Part shown: positions 1 to 7,550 of the stretch, one piece after another
Position numbering within the stretch: the first letter of the stretch is position 1
Layout of the letters: each line of letters opens with the position of its first letter
Source: Phyllobacterium bourgognense
GTDB lineage: Bacteria; Pseudomonadota; Alphaproteobacteria; Rhizobiales; Rhizobiaceae
Length of the DNA: 64,000 nt
Direction: 5' to 3'
Assembly: GCF_003337575.1 (NCBI RefSeq)
Contig: NZ_QPJM01000001.1
Span: 62,001-126,000, forward strand
Made by a program: the position numbers and the translations under genes
Notes under the pieces: model-generated
Told to the model about the DNA's origin: nothing
Databases searched by the model: none
The model's input: only the letters and a program-made list of their open reading frames with translations

Positions 1-445
1 AGTTCCCCCCGCCAGAGCGTATGCCGATGTCGGCGTCCTGGCGGGCGAAGTCTATCACCTCTCGCGTTGCCTGCAGACGAACTGCAAGAGATGGGTGCGC
101 CAATTGAAACGAACCGAGCCGGGGGACAAGCCAGTTTGCTGCAAACGTCGGAATGGTCGTGATCGTAAGGATGCCGTCGGCGTTTTCACGCGTAGCGGCA
201 ATGGCCGCTCTTATCATGTCAAAAGCCTCGCTGATTGCCGGTGAAAGCCGCGCTCCGACTTCTGTCAGGATCACCTGCCTCGGCCGGCGAAGAAAAAGTG
301 ACGCACCTATCCGCTCCTCAAGAAGTTTGATCTGATAACTCACTGCTGCCTGCGTCATTCCGAGTTCTTCTGCAGCATTGGTAAAACTGCCGTGACGCGC
401 GGCAGCTTCAAAGACGCGAATGGCGGCTAGGGGAGGCAGATTCAT
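1..445 (-). CDS. LysR-family transcriptional regulator, GcvA type (3'-truncated by window edge)
   Basis: The minus-strand frame opens with ATG at 445 and stays open to base 1, so about 148 N-terminal residues are present and the C-terminus lies outside the window. Residues about 1-60 form the winged helix-turn-helix of LysR proteins: MNLPPLAAIRVFEAAARHGS, then FTNAAEELGMTQAAVS and a linker starting QIKLLEERIG. The following segment (LTITTIPTFAANWLVPRL, then VIDFARQDADIGIRSG) is the start of the substrate-binding domain as seen in the GcvA/AmpR subgroup. It is divergent from a DUF1127 gene, and a perfect inverted repeat sits 11-29 bases upstream of its start codon, consistent with autoregulation. 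The ligand cannot be told from the sequence. Confidence 0.9.
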   Translation of the reverse strand, partial: MNLPPLAAIRVFEAAARHGSFTNAAEELGMTQAAVSYQIKLLEERIGASLFLRRPRQVILTEVGARLSPAISEAFDMIRAAIAATRENADGILTITTIPTFAANWLVPRLGSFQLAHPSLAVRLQATREVIDFARQDADIGIRSGGGN

Positions 446-455
446 CAACGATCTC

Positions 456-474
456 GCATAAGCTGTCCTTATGC
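456..474. promoter_or_regulatory. Perfect inverted repeat, candidate LysR operator
   Basis: GCATAAG-N5-CTTATGC is a perfect 7+7 inverted repeat in the 129-bp intergenic region between the divergent LysR gene and the DUF1127 gene. Its size and AT-containing arms fit an LTTR recognition site. Its position close to the LysR start suggests autoregulation with control of the DUF1127 gene. This role is inferred. Confidence 0.5.
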
Positions 475-574
475 ATGCTACTCGGCGTTTTGTTGGAAAA
501 CAAGCGGGGAAGAGCGCATCTTCAGGTCAACATATCAAGGCAGAAATTGCTGCCGACACCTTGGAGTTGAGGCT

Positions 575-817
575 ATGAACCCTGTATCAGCATCTCTATC
601 GCACGTATCAAGCCACGCTTCGTGGTGGAGCCGGATTGCAAATCCATGGAAGCAGGAGAAGGATGAGAGTGAACTTGTTCGTATCGATACCGAGGATTTT
701 TCCGATCATATGCTCAGGGACATCGGCTTACGTGATGGCCGAACCACAAGAGGCCAACGGACAGACCACGACGATCTGAGCGATCTGCTCAGAGACCATC
801 CCAAGCGCTTTCTATAG
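575..817 (+). CDS. DUF1127 small protein
   Basis: This 80-residue protein has the DUF1127 (YjiS-like) signature near its C-terminal half: a short stretch ending DHMLRDIGL after an acidic linker, where the family normally reads L.DIGL. The N-terminus carries Trp/Arg-rich WWSRIANPW. Small DUF1127 proteins are common in rhizobia, and some bind RNA or affect phosphate/carbon metabolism; the role of this longer version is not known. It is transcribed divergently from a GcvA-type LysR gene, a frequent pairing, so that regulator may control it. The start ATG at 575 is the only one that includes the whole conserved part. Confidence 0.75.
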   Translation: MNPVSASLSHVSSHASWWSRIANPWKQEKDESELVRIDTEDFSDHMLRDIGLRDGRTTRGQRTDHDDLSDLLRDHPKRFL

Positions 818-825
818 TGAGATGA

Positions 826-1014
826 TCAAGAGTCGAAGTCGGTTTCCAGGCGTTTTTCGAGCGCAACAAGGTCATCGGGCAGGGGCATGCCCATGGCCTT
901 CAGCTCGTTGAGGTGCTCGCGCAGTGTCTCGTGAATCTCATGGGCGTCAGTCGGTCGCCTCACCATCTCTTCGACCAGAAGCGCGATCCGGGCCTTGATG
1001 TCTTCGAACGCCAT
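826..1014 (-). CDS. Small conserved-type hypothetical protein
   Basis: A 62-residue, soluble, charged, probably all-helical protein (starts MAFEDIKARIALLVEEM). No signal peptide or membrane segment is visible. It lies between the convergent DUF1127 gene (9 bp apart) and the cupin gene. The codon use and amphipathic helical pattern look coding, and similar short helical proteins occur in rhizobial genomes, but I do not recognise a named family. The function is unknown. Confidence 0.6.
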   Translation of the reverse strand: MAFEDIKARIALLVEEMVRRPTDAHEIHETLREHLNELKAMGMPLPDDLVALEKRLETDFDS

Positions 1015-1057
1015 GGTGGGTTCCTTTCACATGCACTGCATACCCTATGTTAGCAGA

Positions 1058-1459
1058 TTAATCGTGGCCGGAATATTGCGTATCGGAGACCTTTTCCAGC
1101 CATTCGACGGTTTTACCGTCCAAGGCTTCCTGCATGGCGATATGCACCATGAAATTTTCGGGACCAGCGCCGTGCCAGTGTTTTTCGCCAGGCGGAATCC
1201 AAACCGTATCGCCGACCTTGATCGTTTGTATCGGCCCGCCCCAGACTTGCGCCAAACCAAATCCGGACGTTACGTGCAATGTCTGGCCGAGAGGATGTGT
1301 ATGCCACGCGGTCCTGGCTCCAGGCTCAAAGCGTACGACAGCTGCTTGCAGTCGTGCTGGTGCGCCTGCATCGATAATCGGGTCTATCCAGACGGTGCCG
1401 GAGAACCACTCGTACGACGCGCGACGCGACGGGACCGATCCGGATGGTTTGATATCCAT
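1058..1459 (-). CDS. Cupin-domain protein (single-domain, quercetinase-like)
   Basis: This 133-residue protein is a single conserved-barrel cupin. Motif 1 is seen as the stretch around TAWHTHPLGQTLHV (two His, later Gln in place of the usual Glu region) and motif 2 around IPPGEKHWHGAG (His ligands). Small cupins of this type, often annotated as (R)-mandelonitrile lyase-like or carboxymuconolactone-associated proteins, bind a divalent metal, and many act on quinones or small aromatics. It is the second gene of an operon with an ArsR regulator: the ArsR stop codon is two bases before this start. The MFS gene on the other side of the regulator is probably controlled with it. The precise substrate is unknown. 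Confidence 0.85.
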   Translation of the reverse strand: MDIKPSGSVPSRRASYEWFSGTVWIDPIIDAGAPARLQAAVVRFEPGARTAWHTHPLGQTLHVTSGFGLAQVWGGPIQTIKVGDTVWIPPGEKHWHGAGPENFMVHIAMQEALDGKTVEWLEKVSDTQYSGHD

Positions 1460-1461
1460 TT

Positions 1462-1839
1462 CTATTCTCCTGCGAATTGAGCCGCTTCCAGCATGCCAGG
1501 GCTGTTATACGCTTCTGACTGCAATGTTGCTGTAGTTGAGGCGATCACTGTGTCGAGAAAACCGGGAAACCGGCTTTCAAGATCGCTGCGCCGAAGTGTC
1601 AGTAGCCGTTTGGTACCGTCGGGACGTACGTGGATGATGCCGGCTTCACGCAACTTTGCTACGTGATAGCTGATAGCGGTCTTCGAGCCGAACTGCAGAA
1701 ACTGGCCGCAAGTCATGGCCCGCTCGCCATTACGGGCGAGAATGGCAATGATCGCAAGGCGCGTTTCATCGCCGAGCGCGGTCAAGACGGCAGGAAGCGC
1801 GATGTCCCCAACGGCGGGATGCGGGAGATAATCAGTCAT
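1462..1839 (-). CDS. ArsR-family HTH transcriptional regulator
   Basis: A 125-residue winged-helix repressor. The HTH region (ALGDETRLAIIAILARNGE, then KTAISYHVAKLREAGII and a wing VRPDGTKRLLTL) is typical of ArsR/SmtB-like proteins. No metal-binding CxC motif is evident; one Cys (MTCGQF) precedes the recognition helix, so it probably senses something other than arsenic. I chose the ATG at 1839 (MTDYLPHP). Longer upstream readings would run through the operator and promoter region of the divergent MFS gene. It heads an operon with the downstream cupin gene, and two GTTCAA-N6-TTGAAC palindromes in the divergent intergenic region are its likely operators. Confidence 0.85.
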   Translation of the reverse strand: MTDYLPHPAVGDIALPAVLTALGDETRLAIIAILARNGERAMTCGQFLQFGSKTAISYHVAKLREAGIIHVRPDGTKRLLTLRRSDLESRFPGFLDTVIASTTATLQSEAYNSPGMLEAAQFAGE

Positions 1840-1875
1840 GGATCTGTAATAGCAATTGGCAGGAGAGATTTCAAT

Positions 1876-1893
1876 GTTCAATATTTGTTGAAC
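1876..1893. promoter_or_regulatory. ArsR operator candidate 1 (GTTCAA-N6-TTGAAC)
   Basis: A perfect 6+6 inverted repeat with a 6-bp spacer, centred 45 bases upstream of the ArsR start codon. It lies where the regulator's own promoter would be. It has the same half-sites and spacer length as the second site at 1929-1946; the two centres are 53 bp apart, close to five helical turns. Confidence 0.65.
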
Positions 1894-1900
1894 TTTATTC

Positions 1901-1929
1901 TTGACACCCGGAGAGACTGGGTTCATTAG
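1901..1929 (+). promoter_or_regulatory. Putative sigma70 promoter of the MFS gene
   Basis: TTGACA at 1901-1906, a 17-base spacer, then CATTAG at 1924-1929. The -35 box is perfect and the -10 box is weak. The proposed start point falls inside the second operator palindrome, so ArsR binding there would block transcription. Confidence 0.5.
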
Positions 1930-1946
1930 TTCAAGGATCATTGAAC
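1929..1946. promoter_or_regulatory. ArsR operator candidate 2 (GTTCAA-N6-TTGAAC)
   Basis: A second perfect 6+6 inverted repeat with the same half-sites and spacer length as the site at 1876-1893. It overlaps the -10 box edge and presumed start point of the MFS promoter, and lies 15 bases before the MFS start codon. Confidence 0.65.
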
Positions 1947-1960
1947 ATTAAGGTGATCCC

Positions 1961-3133
1961 ATGGATATTCGTCTCGTCGGATTGGCTCTCGGCACATTTG
2001 CGATCGGCATTGAGGGTTTCGTTGTCGCCAGCCTCCTGCCGCAGATCGCCGGGGACACGGGCGTAACCTTGGTGCAGGCCGGTTACCTCGTCGTGACCTA
2101 TGCCTTGGCTTATGCAATCGGCGCCCCCATCGCTGCTGCGCTCACAGGTGCATTGGAGAGGCGTAATGTTCTTACAGGCAGCGCTCTCATATTTGTGGCG
2201 GGAGCAATTCTTGCGGCCGTTTCACCGACATACTTCCTCCTTGTGGCCGCACGTGTATTGATTGCTGTGATGGCGGGGCTTTACGCAGCTACGGCTCAGG
2301 CAACGGCAGTCGCCATTTCCGAACCGCATCACCGCGCCCGCGCCATTGCCGCAATTGTCGGTGGCACGACGCTGGCAGTTGCCTTTGGCGCACCGCTTGG
2401 CGCCTTCATCAGCGACTTGGCAGGGTGGCGCGGCACCTATTTCTTCATCGCTTCGATAGGAGCGGTGGCTACCATGATCGTCTGGTTCCTGGTACCGCGG
2501 GGGCTCTATGCAGATCGATTGAGCCTAGCGCAACGTCTTGGCGTCATTCGTCATCCCGGGCTGGCGCCGGCGCTCGTAACGATGCTGCTTTACATGACCG
2601 GCGCATTCGCGGTTTACACCTATATAGCGGCTATCGCCGTCGAAGGCGTCGGACTCAGCCATTCGATGATGCCAGTTGTATTGCTGACGTTCGGGATTGG
2701 TGCTGCGCTTGGAAATATCCTGGGAGGACAGCTTTCGGATCGTTTCGGAGCGACGAAAACTGTCATTGCAGCATCGGTGCTCAACGCCATCGTGCTGATG
2801 GCCGTGAGCTGGATCATGCAATTGCCTGATAATATTGCCGGTCCGGCTCTCATCGCAATCATGGTGATCTGGGGTGTCATCGCCTGGATGTTCCCGCCAG
2901 CACAGGCGAGCCGGGTTCTCGCCATCGCACCGGAAAGCGCGCCATTGGCTTTGTCGCTCAACTACTCGGCGCTTTATCTCGGCGTTGCACTCGGTTCGAT
3001 GATCGGCGGGCTGGTCATTGCCCATGTCGGCCTCGAATATCTCGGTTGGATCGGCGGTATATTCCCGCTTATGGGCCTGATGGTCATGCGGCTGGCAGGA
3101 TCGCCAAACAAGGAGCAACTGTCTATTGCCTGA
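1961..3133 (+). CDS. MFS transporter (AraJ/YdhP-like drug or metabolite exporter)
   Basis: A 390-residue, 12-helix major facilitator with the DHA1/arabinose-efflux layout. It starts MDIRLVGLALGTFAIGIEGF, with a G/A-rich helix 5 region (GGTTLAVAFGAPLGAFI) where drug-proton antiporters carry motif C-like glycines. The loop between helices 2 and 3 has GALERRNVL. The ATG at 1961 is preceded by AAGGTG. It is divergent from the ArsR-cupin operon and has a repressor palindrome over its promoter, so it is probably derepressed by the compound that releases ArsR. Efflux of a small toxic compound is the likely role; the substrate is unknown. Confidence 0.88.
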   Translation: MDIRLVGLALGTFAIGIEGFVVASLLPQIAGDTGVTLVQAGYLVVTYALAYAIGAPIAAALTGALERRNVLTGSALIFVAGAILAAVSPTYFLLVAARVLIAVMAGLYAATAQATAVAISEPHHRARAIAAIVGGTTLAVAFGAPLGAFISDLAGWRGTYFFIASIGAVATMIVWFLVPRGLYADRLSLAQRLGVIRHPGLAPALVTMLLYMTGAFAVYTYIAAIAVEGVGLSHSMMPVVLLTFGIGAALGNILGGQLSDRFGATKTVIAASVLNAIVLMAVSWIMQLPDNIAGPALIAIMVIWGVIAWMFPPAQASRVLAIAPESAPLALSLNYSALYLGVALGSMIGGLVIAHVGLEYLGWIGGIFPLMGLMVMRLAGSPNKEQLSIA

Positions 3134-3162
3134 CCGATTAACAATATTGCTGGTTACACGGT

Positions 3163-3615
3163 CTATTCGCTTTTGACGGCCTTGTGCCCGGTGGTTTCCA
3201 GTATCGAAATACGGAAGTAAACCGGCTCCAGGGCCCGTTCATGGTCTCGAATGACGGTCTTCACATAAGCAGGCTGCCACCATTCGGCTCTCTTGTTCAA
3301 AAGCGCATGGGCTGTGTTTCTGCTGTCGATATGATCTGGTTCCTTCGTAAGTTCTTCGAACTTGCCCGTCACAATGACACTTTGCCAATTGTTCGTCGCG
3401 GATATCTCATCAAATTCGACGCAGACATGCGGATTTGCGCGCATGAAGTCGACTTTCTGCCCGGCGGTCGTGAACGAATAGAGAAACACGGTATGATAGG
3501 CGAAAGTCAGCGGCACGATGTAGGGTCGATCGTCCTTTGCACAGGCCAACCTGCCGATCGTCGCTCTTTCGAGCAACCCCCGGATTTCCTGCTGTGTCAT
3601 TTCTTTGATAATCAT
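3163..3615 (-). CDS. Pyridoxamine 5'-phosphate oxidase-like flavin-binding protein
   Basis: A 150-residue split-barrel protein of the PNPOx-like/FMN-binding group. Visible family traits are RGLLERATIGRLACA, then PYIVPLTFAYH, a buried FLYSFTTAGQKVDFMRANPHV strand-helix unit and VIVTGKFEEL. This group (nitroimidazole-resistance-like and general flavin-binding stress proteins) binds FMN or heme as a dimer, and true vitamin B6 activity is unlikely at this length. It converges with the MFS gene. The start is MIIKEM at 3615; a second possible ATG lies five codons further in (MTQQEI). Confidence 0.8.
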   Translation of the reverse strand: MIIKEMTQQEIRGLLERATIGRLACAKDDRPYIVPLTFAYHTVFLYSFTTAGQKVDFMRANPHVCVEFDEISATNNWQSVIVTGKFEELTKEPDHIDSRNTAHALLNKRAEWWQPAYVKTVIRDHERALEPVYFRISILETTGHKAVKSE

Positions 3616-3908
3616 TTGCCCACCGTTTCCGGAGTTAGAATTTCAGCATCCGAACCGGCCGTCAACATTCTTCTGTCTCAGCGAAACCGCCCACGCATGG
3701 CTGAAACCGATCTCCGTCAGATTCTAATCTTTGGAAGGAAAGCGTGGACCGGATGGGACAGGCGCTCGTCTGCCGTTTCGTTGGCCAGGACTGGAAACCG
3801 GAAAAACGTTCCTGTTCGCCTTGCCATCGCGTCCGGTTGACACGGCCATCACACTTTCCATGATGTCAACGGCACGACCAGAATATCGTTCCCAGCTTTT
3901 CCCTCGCG

Positions 3909-4940
3909 TCAAACCAGCTTTTTGGCCTCTCGAAACGAGATGAGCTTGCGGCGATTCTCATCCCAAAGGACGAGGTCAACGCAGCGAAGACTTTCCATGA
4001 TGGTGATGCGCCCTACATCGCCGAGCTCCGGATAATCTTTCAGCACTTCCGGAAGCCGGTAACAGGGAACCCTTGAGGACAAGTGGTGCACGTGATGAAT
4101 GCCGATATTGCCGGTCATCCAGCGCAGGACGCCTGGCATCACGTAATGCGACGAGCCATGAAGTGCGGCCTCCGCAAATTGCCATTCGGGACCCGATGAC
4201 CAGTGGGTTTCTTCGAACTGGTGTTGCACGTAGAACAGCCAGATACCGGCGGCGCCGGCCAGAGTGACGATCGGCAGATGGATCAGGAGAAACGGGCCGA
4301 CGCCAACCAGCCACATAAGAAATATCGCCAGAACCGCTATTCCGAGATTGGTCGCCATCGTCGAAACCCATGGCTCCATGCCGGAACGCATCATGCCGAA
4401 AGGTAGTCGCTGTTTGAAAATGAAGAGCCAGATGGGTCCGATACCGAACATTACGGCTGGATGCCGATACAATCTATACCCAAGCCGGCCCCAACGCGAC
4501 AGGGCGCGATATTCGGCAACCGTAAGCGTAGTAATGTCACCATCGCCACGCTCGTCGAGATTACCGGCCGAAGCGTGATGCAAAGCGTGGGTACGACGCC
4601 AGTAGTCATAAGGGGTCAGTGTCAACACGCCGATCACCCTGCCGGTCCAGTCATCCGTATGACGATGCGCGAAAAAAGAGCCGTGGCCGCAATCGTGCTG
4701 GATCATGAACAGCCGAAGCAGGAAGCCAGCTGCGGGTATAATCAACACCAGACCCCACCAATATCCGTAGTGCACGGCGGCCCAGGTCAGTGCCCAGAAA
4801 AAAGCGAACGGAATGACGGTAACAGCGAGTTCGAAGGCGCTGCGTCCTCTGTGTGGTTTACGGTAGCTGGAGAGAATCTTGAGCCAAGGACGTTCGCCCG
4901 AGCCAATTGCAGGTAAAATTTTAGCGGAAGTGGTTTTCAT
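3909..4940 (-). CDS. Membrane fatty acid desaturase (delta-12/omega-6-like)
   Basis: A 343-residue integral membrane di-iron desaturase. The three histidine boxes are present and ordered: HDCGH near residue 90, RTHALHH near 125, and HVHHL near 285, which supply the di-iron ligands. About four hydrophobic segments flank them (FELAVTVIPFAFFWALTWA, GLVLIIPAAGFLL and a pair near residues 195-240). The family oxidises acyl chains of membrane lipids with O2, raising unsaturation and membrane fluidity. It is monocistronic. A perfect 19-bp inverted repeat sits 37-55 bases upstream of the start codon, suggesting repressor control. Confidence 0.88.
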   Translation of the reverse strand: MKTTSAKILPAIGSGERPWLKILSSYRKPHRGRSAFELAVTVIPFAFFWALTWAAVHYGYWWGLVLIIPAAGFLLRLFMIQHDCGHGSFFAHRHTDDWTGRVIGVLTLTPYDYWRRTHALHHASAGNLDERGDGDITTLTVAEYRALSRWGRLGYRLYRHPAVMFGIGPIWLFIFKQRLPFGMMRSGMEPWVSTMATNLGIAVLAIFLMWLVGVGPFLLIHLPIVTLAGAAGIWLFYVQHQFEETHWSSGPEWQFAEAALHGSSHYVMPGVLRWMTGNIGIHHVHHLSSRVPCYRLPEVLKDYPELGDVGRITIMESLRCVDLVLWDENRRKLISFREAKKLV

Positions 4941-4976
4941 TGGCTATCATACCCTTGGCGTGCCAGCGCGCGCAAG

Positions 4977-4995
4977 ATGTTTCGGGAAGAAACAT
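4977..4995. promoter_or_regulatory. Perfect inverted repeat, candidate repressor operator
   Basis: ATGTTTC-GGGAA-GAAACAT, a perfect 7+7 palindrome just upstream of the desaturase start. It is typical in size for a TetR- or similar dimeric repressor site. No regulator gene is adjacent, so a regulator encoded elsewhere would have to bind it. Confidence 0.5.
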
Positions 4996-5247
4996 TTGGT
5001 GAGTTCACAGCCTGTGATTTCTATTTGGTTGCATGCGCGACACCAACCCTCCGACGTCAGTTTCGGGTCCGTGGCTGGCTAGCGGCGAGGCCCGACGAAT
5101 GACCTTTCTGATTGGGGTCAAGCGCCGAACCTCTGTACCCAGGGGAGGGCAGGATACATCGTGTCTTTCGGCAACCCATTCGTCAAATCACATTCGGGTG
5201 CGCCACGCTTTGCAATTTGATGGCAATGATGTCCCGATTGCATAGAA

Positions 5248-5279
5248 GCCAAGAAAAATGCAGCATGCCATTTCTTGGC
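5248..5279. repeat. 9+9 bp inverted repeat upstream of the cyclase gene
   Basis: GCCAAGAAA (5248-5256) and TTTCTTGGC (5271-5279) are exact reverse complements separated by 14 bases. No T-tract follows, so it is not a classical terminator. It may be an operator or a transcribed hairpin in the cyclase leader. Confidence 0.45.
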
Positions 5280-5369
5280 GCGGCGGCAGGCCATCAGATC
5301 GGACTTACTCCTCCGGATGAGACCTCCTAGTCGTCAGGCTTTCGATAGAAGGGGTCTGATACGGCATCC

Positions 5370-7541
5370 ATGACGCGCGCGCAGCAAGTTGGCGTACTTA
5401 TCGGCCTGGCGATCGTAGCGGCGCTCACGATCCTGCGGGCAAGTGACCCGCCGCTGCTCAAGCAGGCCCGCGACCTCACATTCGACGAATATCAGCGCAT
5501 CGCGCCACGGACGTTCGAAAACCTGCCCGTCAAGGTTGTCGATATAGATGAAGCCTCGCTGCGGGAGTTCGGTCAGTGGCCATGGCCGCGAGACCGGCTC
5601 GCCACCCTGGTCGACAGGCTCGGTGAAATGGGAGCATCGGCGATCGCGTTTGATGTTCTTTTCGCCGAGCCGGACCGTCTATCGCCACGTACGGTCGTGC
5701 GCGACGTTGCCGGAATTGATCCCTCGCTGCTCGGTCAACTGCCTGATAATGATGAGATTTTTGCTCAAGCGATTACCGGGAAACCTGTCATCCTGGGCTT
5801 TGGTTTGTCCAATGAAGGCAATTATCGCCCACAGGTGAAGGCCGGCTTTGCCTTTACAGGTGAAAATCCTGCTGGCGCGCCTCCACGCATCAAGGCCGCG
5901 ACACCGCTGCGGCCGGAACTTGAAGCGAATGCCGCCGGCATCGGGCATATCAGCCTCAATCCCGGTGACCCATCGGCGGTCGTTCGCGCGGTTCCGCTTT
6001 TCCTGAGCGATGGCGAGCAGCTTTACCCTAACCTTGCACTTGAAGCGCTGCGCGTAGCCCAAGGCGCTTCCACCTATGTACTGGCAGGCGCAACAAATGT
6101 GCCCAACACCATAACCATGGTCAAAATCGGCGAATTCGAAGTTCCGGTGACTGCCGAAGGTGAACTATGGCTCTATATCACCCCTGATACCGCCGAGAGA
6201 TATATTTCAGCCAAGGATGTACTGGCGCAGGGAGGCGCCACTCCCGAGATAAAGAATGCTATCGACGGCAGTATCGTGTTTATCGGGACATCCGCAGCAG
6301 GGCTTCAGGATATCCGTACCACTGCCCTTGGACAGAACGTGCCTGGCGTGTCGCTGCACGCGCAAACTGTCGAGCAAATATTGTCGGGACGCTTTCTCTC
6401 GCGCCCGGATTGGGCAAACGGGCTCGAAATCCTGTCGATCGCAGCGATGGGAAGTCTGCTGGTGATATTGACCACGTTCGTTAGTCCGGCTGTCGCCCTG
6501 GTTTGCGGGCTGCTGATCACGGTCATGGCGCTTGTCGCGTCGTGGCTTGCCTTTTTCTACGCGGGCCTCTTGTTTGATCCCTTGGCGCCAATTGTCAGCG
6601 GGTCGATAACCCATTTTGCAGCGACTTCATTTCGCTTTCTGGTGATCGACCGCGAACGCCGGGAGGTCAGACGCGCATTTGGCCACTATCTTTCACCTTC
6701 GCTGCTGTATCGCATCGAGCATACGCGCAATGCATTGCGCCTTGGGGGAGACGACCGGGAACTCACGGTTATGTTTGTCGACGTTCGCAATTTCACCGAA
6801 ATCAGCGAACGCCTGACCCCGGCAGAAGTCGTGTTGTTCCTTAATACGCTTCTTGATGCGCTTAGCCGTCACGTCATTGCCAACGAGGGGACTCTCGACA
6901 AGTTTATCGGCGACTCGATAATGGCCTTCTGGAACGCTCCTGTAGACGTAGCCAACCATGCCAACAAGGCGGTCCATGCCGCCTTGGCCATGCGTGAGAC
7001 ACTCGCGCGCCTCAATCAGGATAATGCGTTTGGCTTTGGCGACGAACAGAAAGTCGGAATAGGTATTGGTATCCATACCGGGCTCGCATGCGTCGGAAAC
7101 ATGGGTGCGGAAACACGCTTCAATTATTCCGCCATCGGTGATGCAGTCAACATTGCCGCGCGCATCGAATCCTCCTGCAAGGAGGTCAGCTTCGACATTC
7201 TTGTTTCAGACAGCACCGCCGAAATGCTGCCGGGCTATGCTTTGCTTGAAGCAGGCGCCCTGGCCTTGAAAGGGAAAAGTATGCGGACCAGGCTTTACGC
7301 GGTAGTCGGTGGCGAAAAGCTCGGCGGGTCTGCCGAATTCATGCAACTGCAGGCCATTCACGCCCAACTCATCGAAGCCTTGCGTTTGCGGTCTTCAAGC
7401 AGTCGTAGATTCTTGCGCATCGCAAAATTGCAGGCGGTAGAAATCACAAGTGGTCTGCCGGAATTCTATCGTCGGATATCGCGGCGAGCCGACCACTTCG
7501 TCGATCAGCCGGCAGCGAAGGACCGATCCTTCGGCATTTGA
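5370..7541 (+). CDS. CHASE2-domain class III adenylate/guanylate cyclase
   Basis: A 723-residue membrane cyclase. An N-terminal helix (residues about 6-22) is followed by a periplasmic CHASE2 sensor domain (about 30-335; VVDIDEASLREFGQWPWPR is a hallmark). Two or three further membrane helices occupy about 350-425, and a cytoplasmic class III catalytic domain about 455-645. The metal-binding aspartates are in VMFVDVRNFT and FIGDSIMAFW, and the transition-state Asn/Arg pair is in AIGDAVNIAARIE, so the enzyme looks active. A substrate-determining Lys (TLDKF) favours ATP and a cAMP product. It converges, nine bases apart, with a secreted FecR-domain protein, a neighbour often seen with CHASE2 cyclases. 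What the sensor binds is unknown. Confidence 0.92.
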   Translation: MTRAQQVGVLIGLAIVAALTILRASDPPLLKQARDLTFDEYQRIAPRTFENLPVKVVDIDEASLREFGQWPWPRDRLATLVDRLGEMGASAIAFDVLFAEPDRLSPRTVVRDVAGIDPSLLGQLPDNDEIFAQAITGKPVILGFGLSNEGNYRPQVKAGFAFTGENPAGAPPRIKAATPLRPELEANAAGIGHISLNPGDPSAVVRAVPLFLSDGEQLYPNLALEALRVAQGASTYVLAGATNVPNTITMVKIGEFEVPVTAEGELWLYITPDTAERYISAKDVLAQGGATPEIKNAIDGSIVFIGTSAAGLQDIRTTALGQNVPGVSLHAQTVEQILSGRFLSRPDWANGLEILSIAAMGSLLVILTTFVSPAVALVCGLLITVMALVASWLAFFYAGLLFDPLAPIVSGSITHFAATSFRFLVIDRERREVRRAFGHYLSPSLLYRIEHTRNALRLGGDDRELTVMFVDVRNFTEISERLTPAEVVLFLNTLLDALSRHVIANEGTLDKFIGDSIMAFWNAPVDVANHANKAVHAALAMRETLARLNQDNAFGFGDEQKVGIGIGIHTGLACVGNMGAETRFNYSAIGDAVNIAARIESSCKEVSFDILVSDSTAEMLPGYALLEAGALALKGKSMRTRLYAVVGGEKLGGSAEFMQLQAIHAQLIEALRLRSSSSRRFLRIAKLQAVEITSGLPEFYRRISRRADHFVDQPAAKDRSFGI

Positions 7542-7550
7542 TCAGACCGG

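Larger units (their letters stand above)
4941..5369. other. Intergenic region (429 bp) with two inverted repeats
   Basis: This divergent spacer separates the desaturase gene from the CHASE2 cyclase gene. No convincing coding frame is seen; the short frames here are GC-driven and lack ribosome binding sites. It contains two clear inverted repeats, 4977-4995 near the desaturase and 5248-5279 about 90 bases before the cyclase. Confidence 0.6.

Noticed and set aside
3616-3908. Small frames between the PNPOx-like gene and the desaturase gene
   Set aside because: Frames on both strands are short, low in family likeness and lack ribosome sites; I see nothing convincing here.
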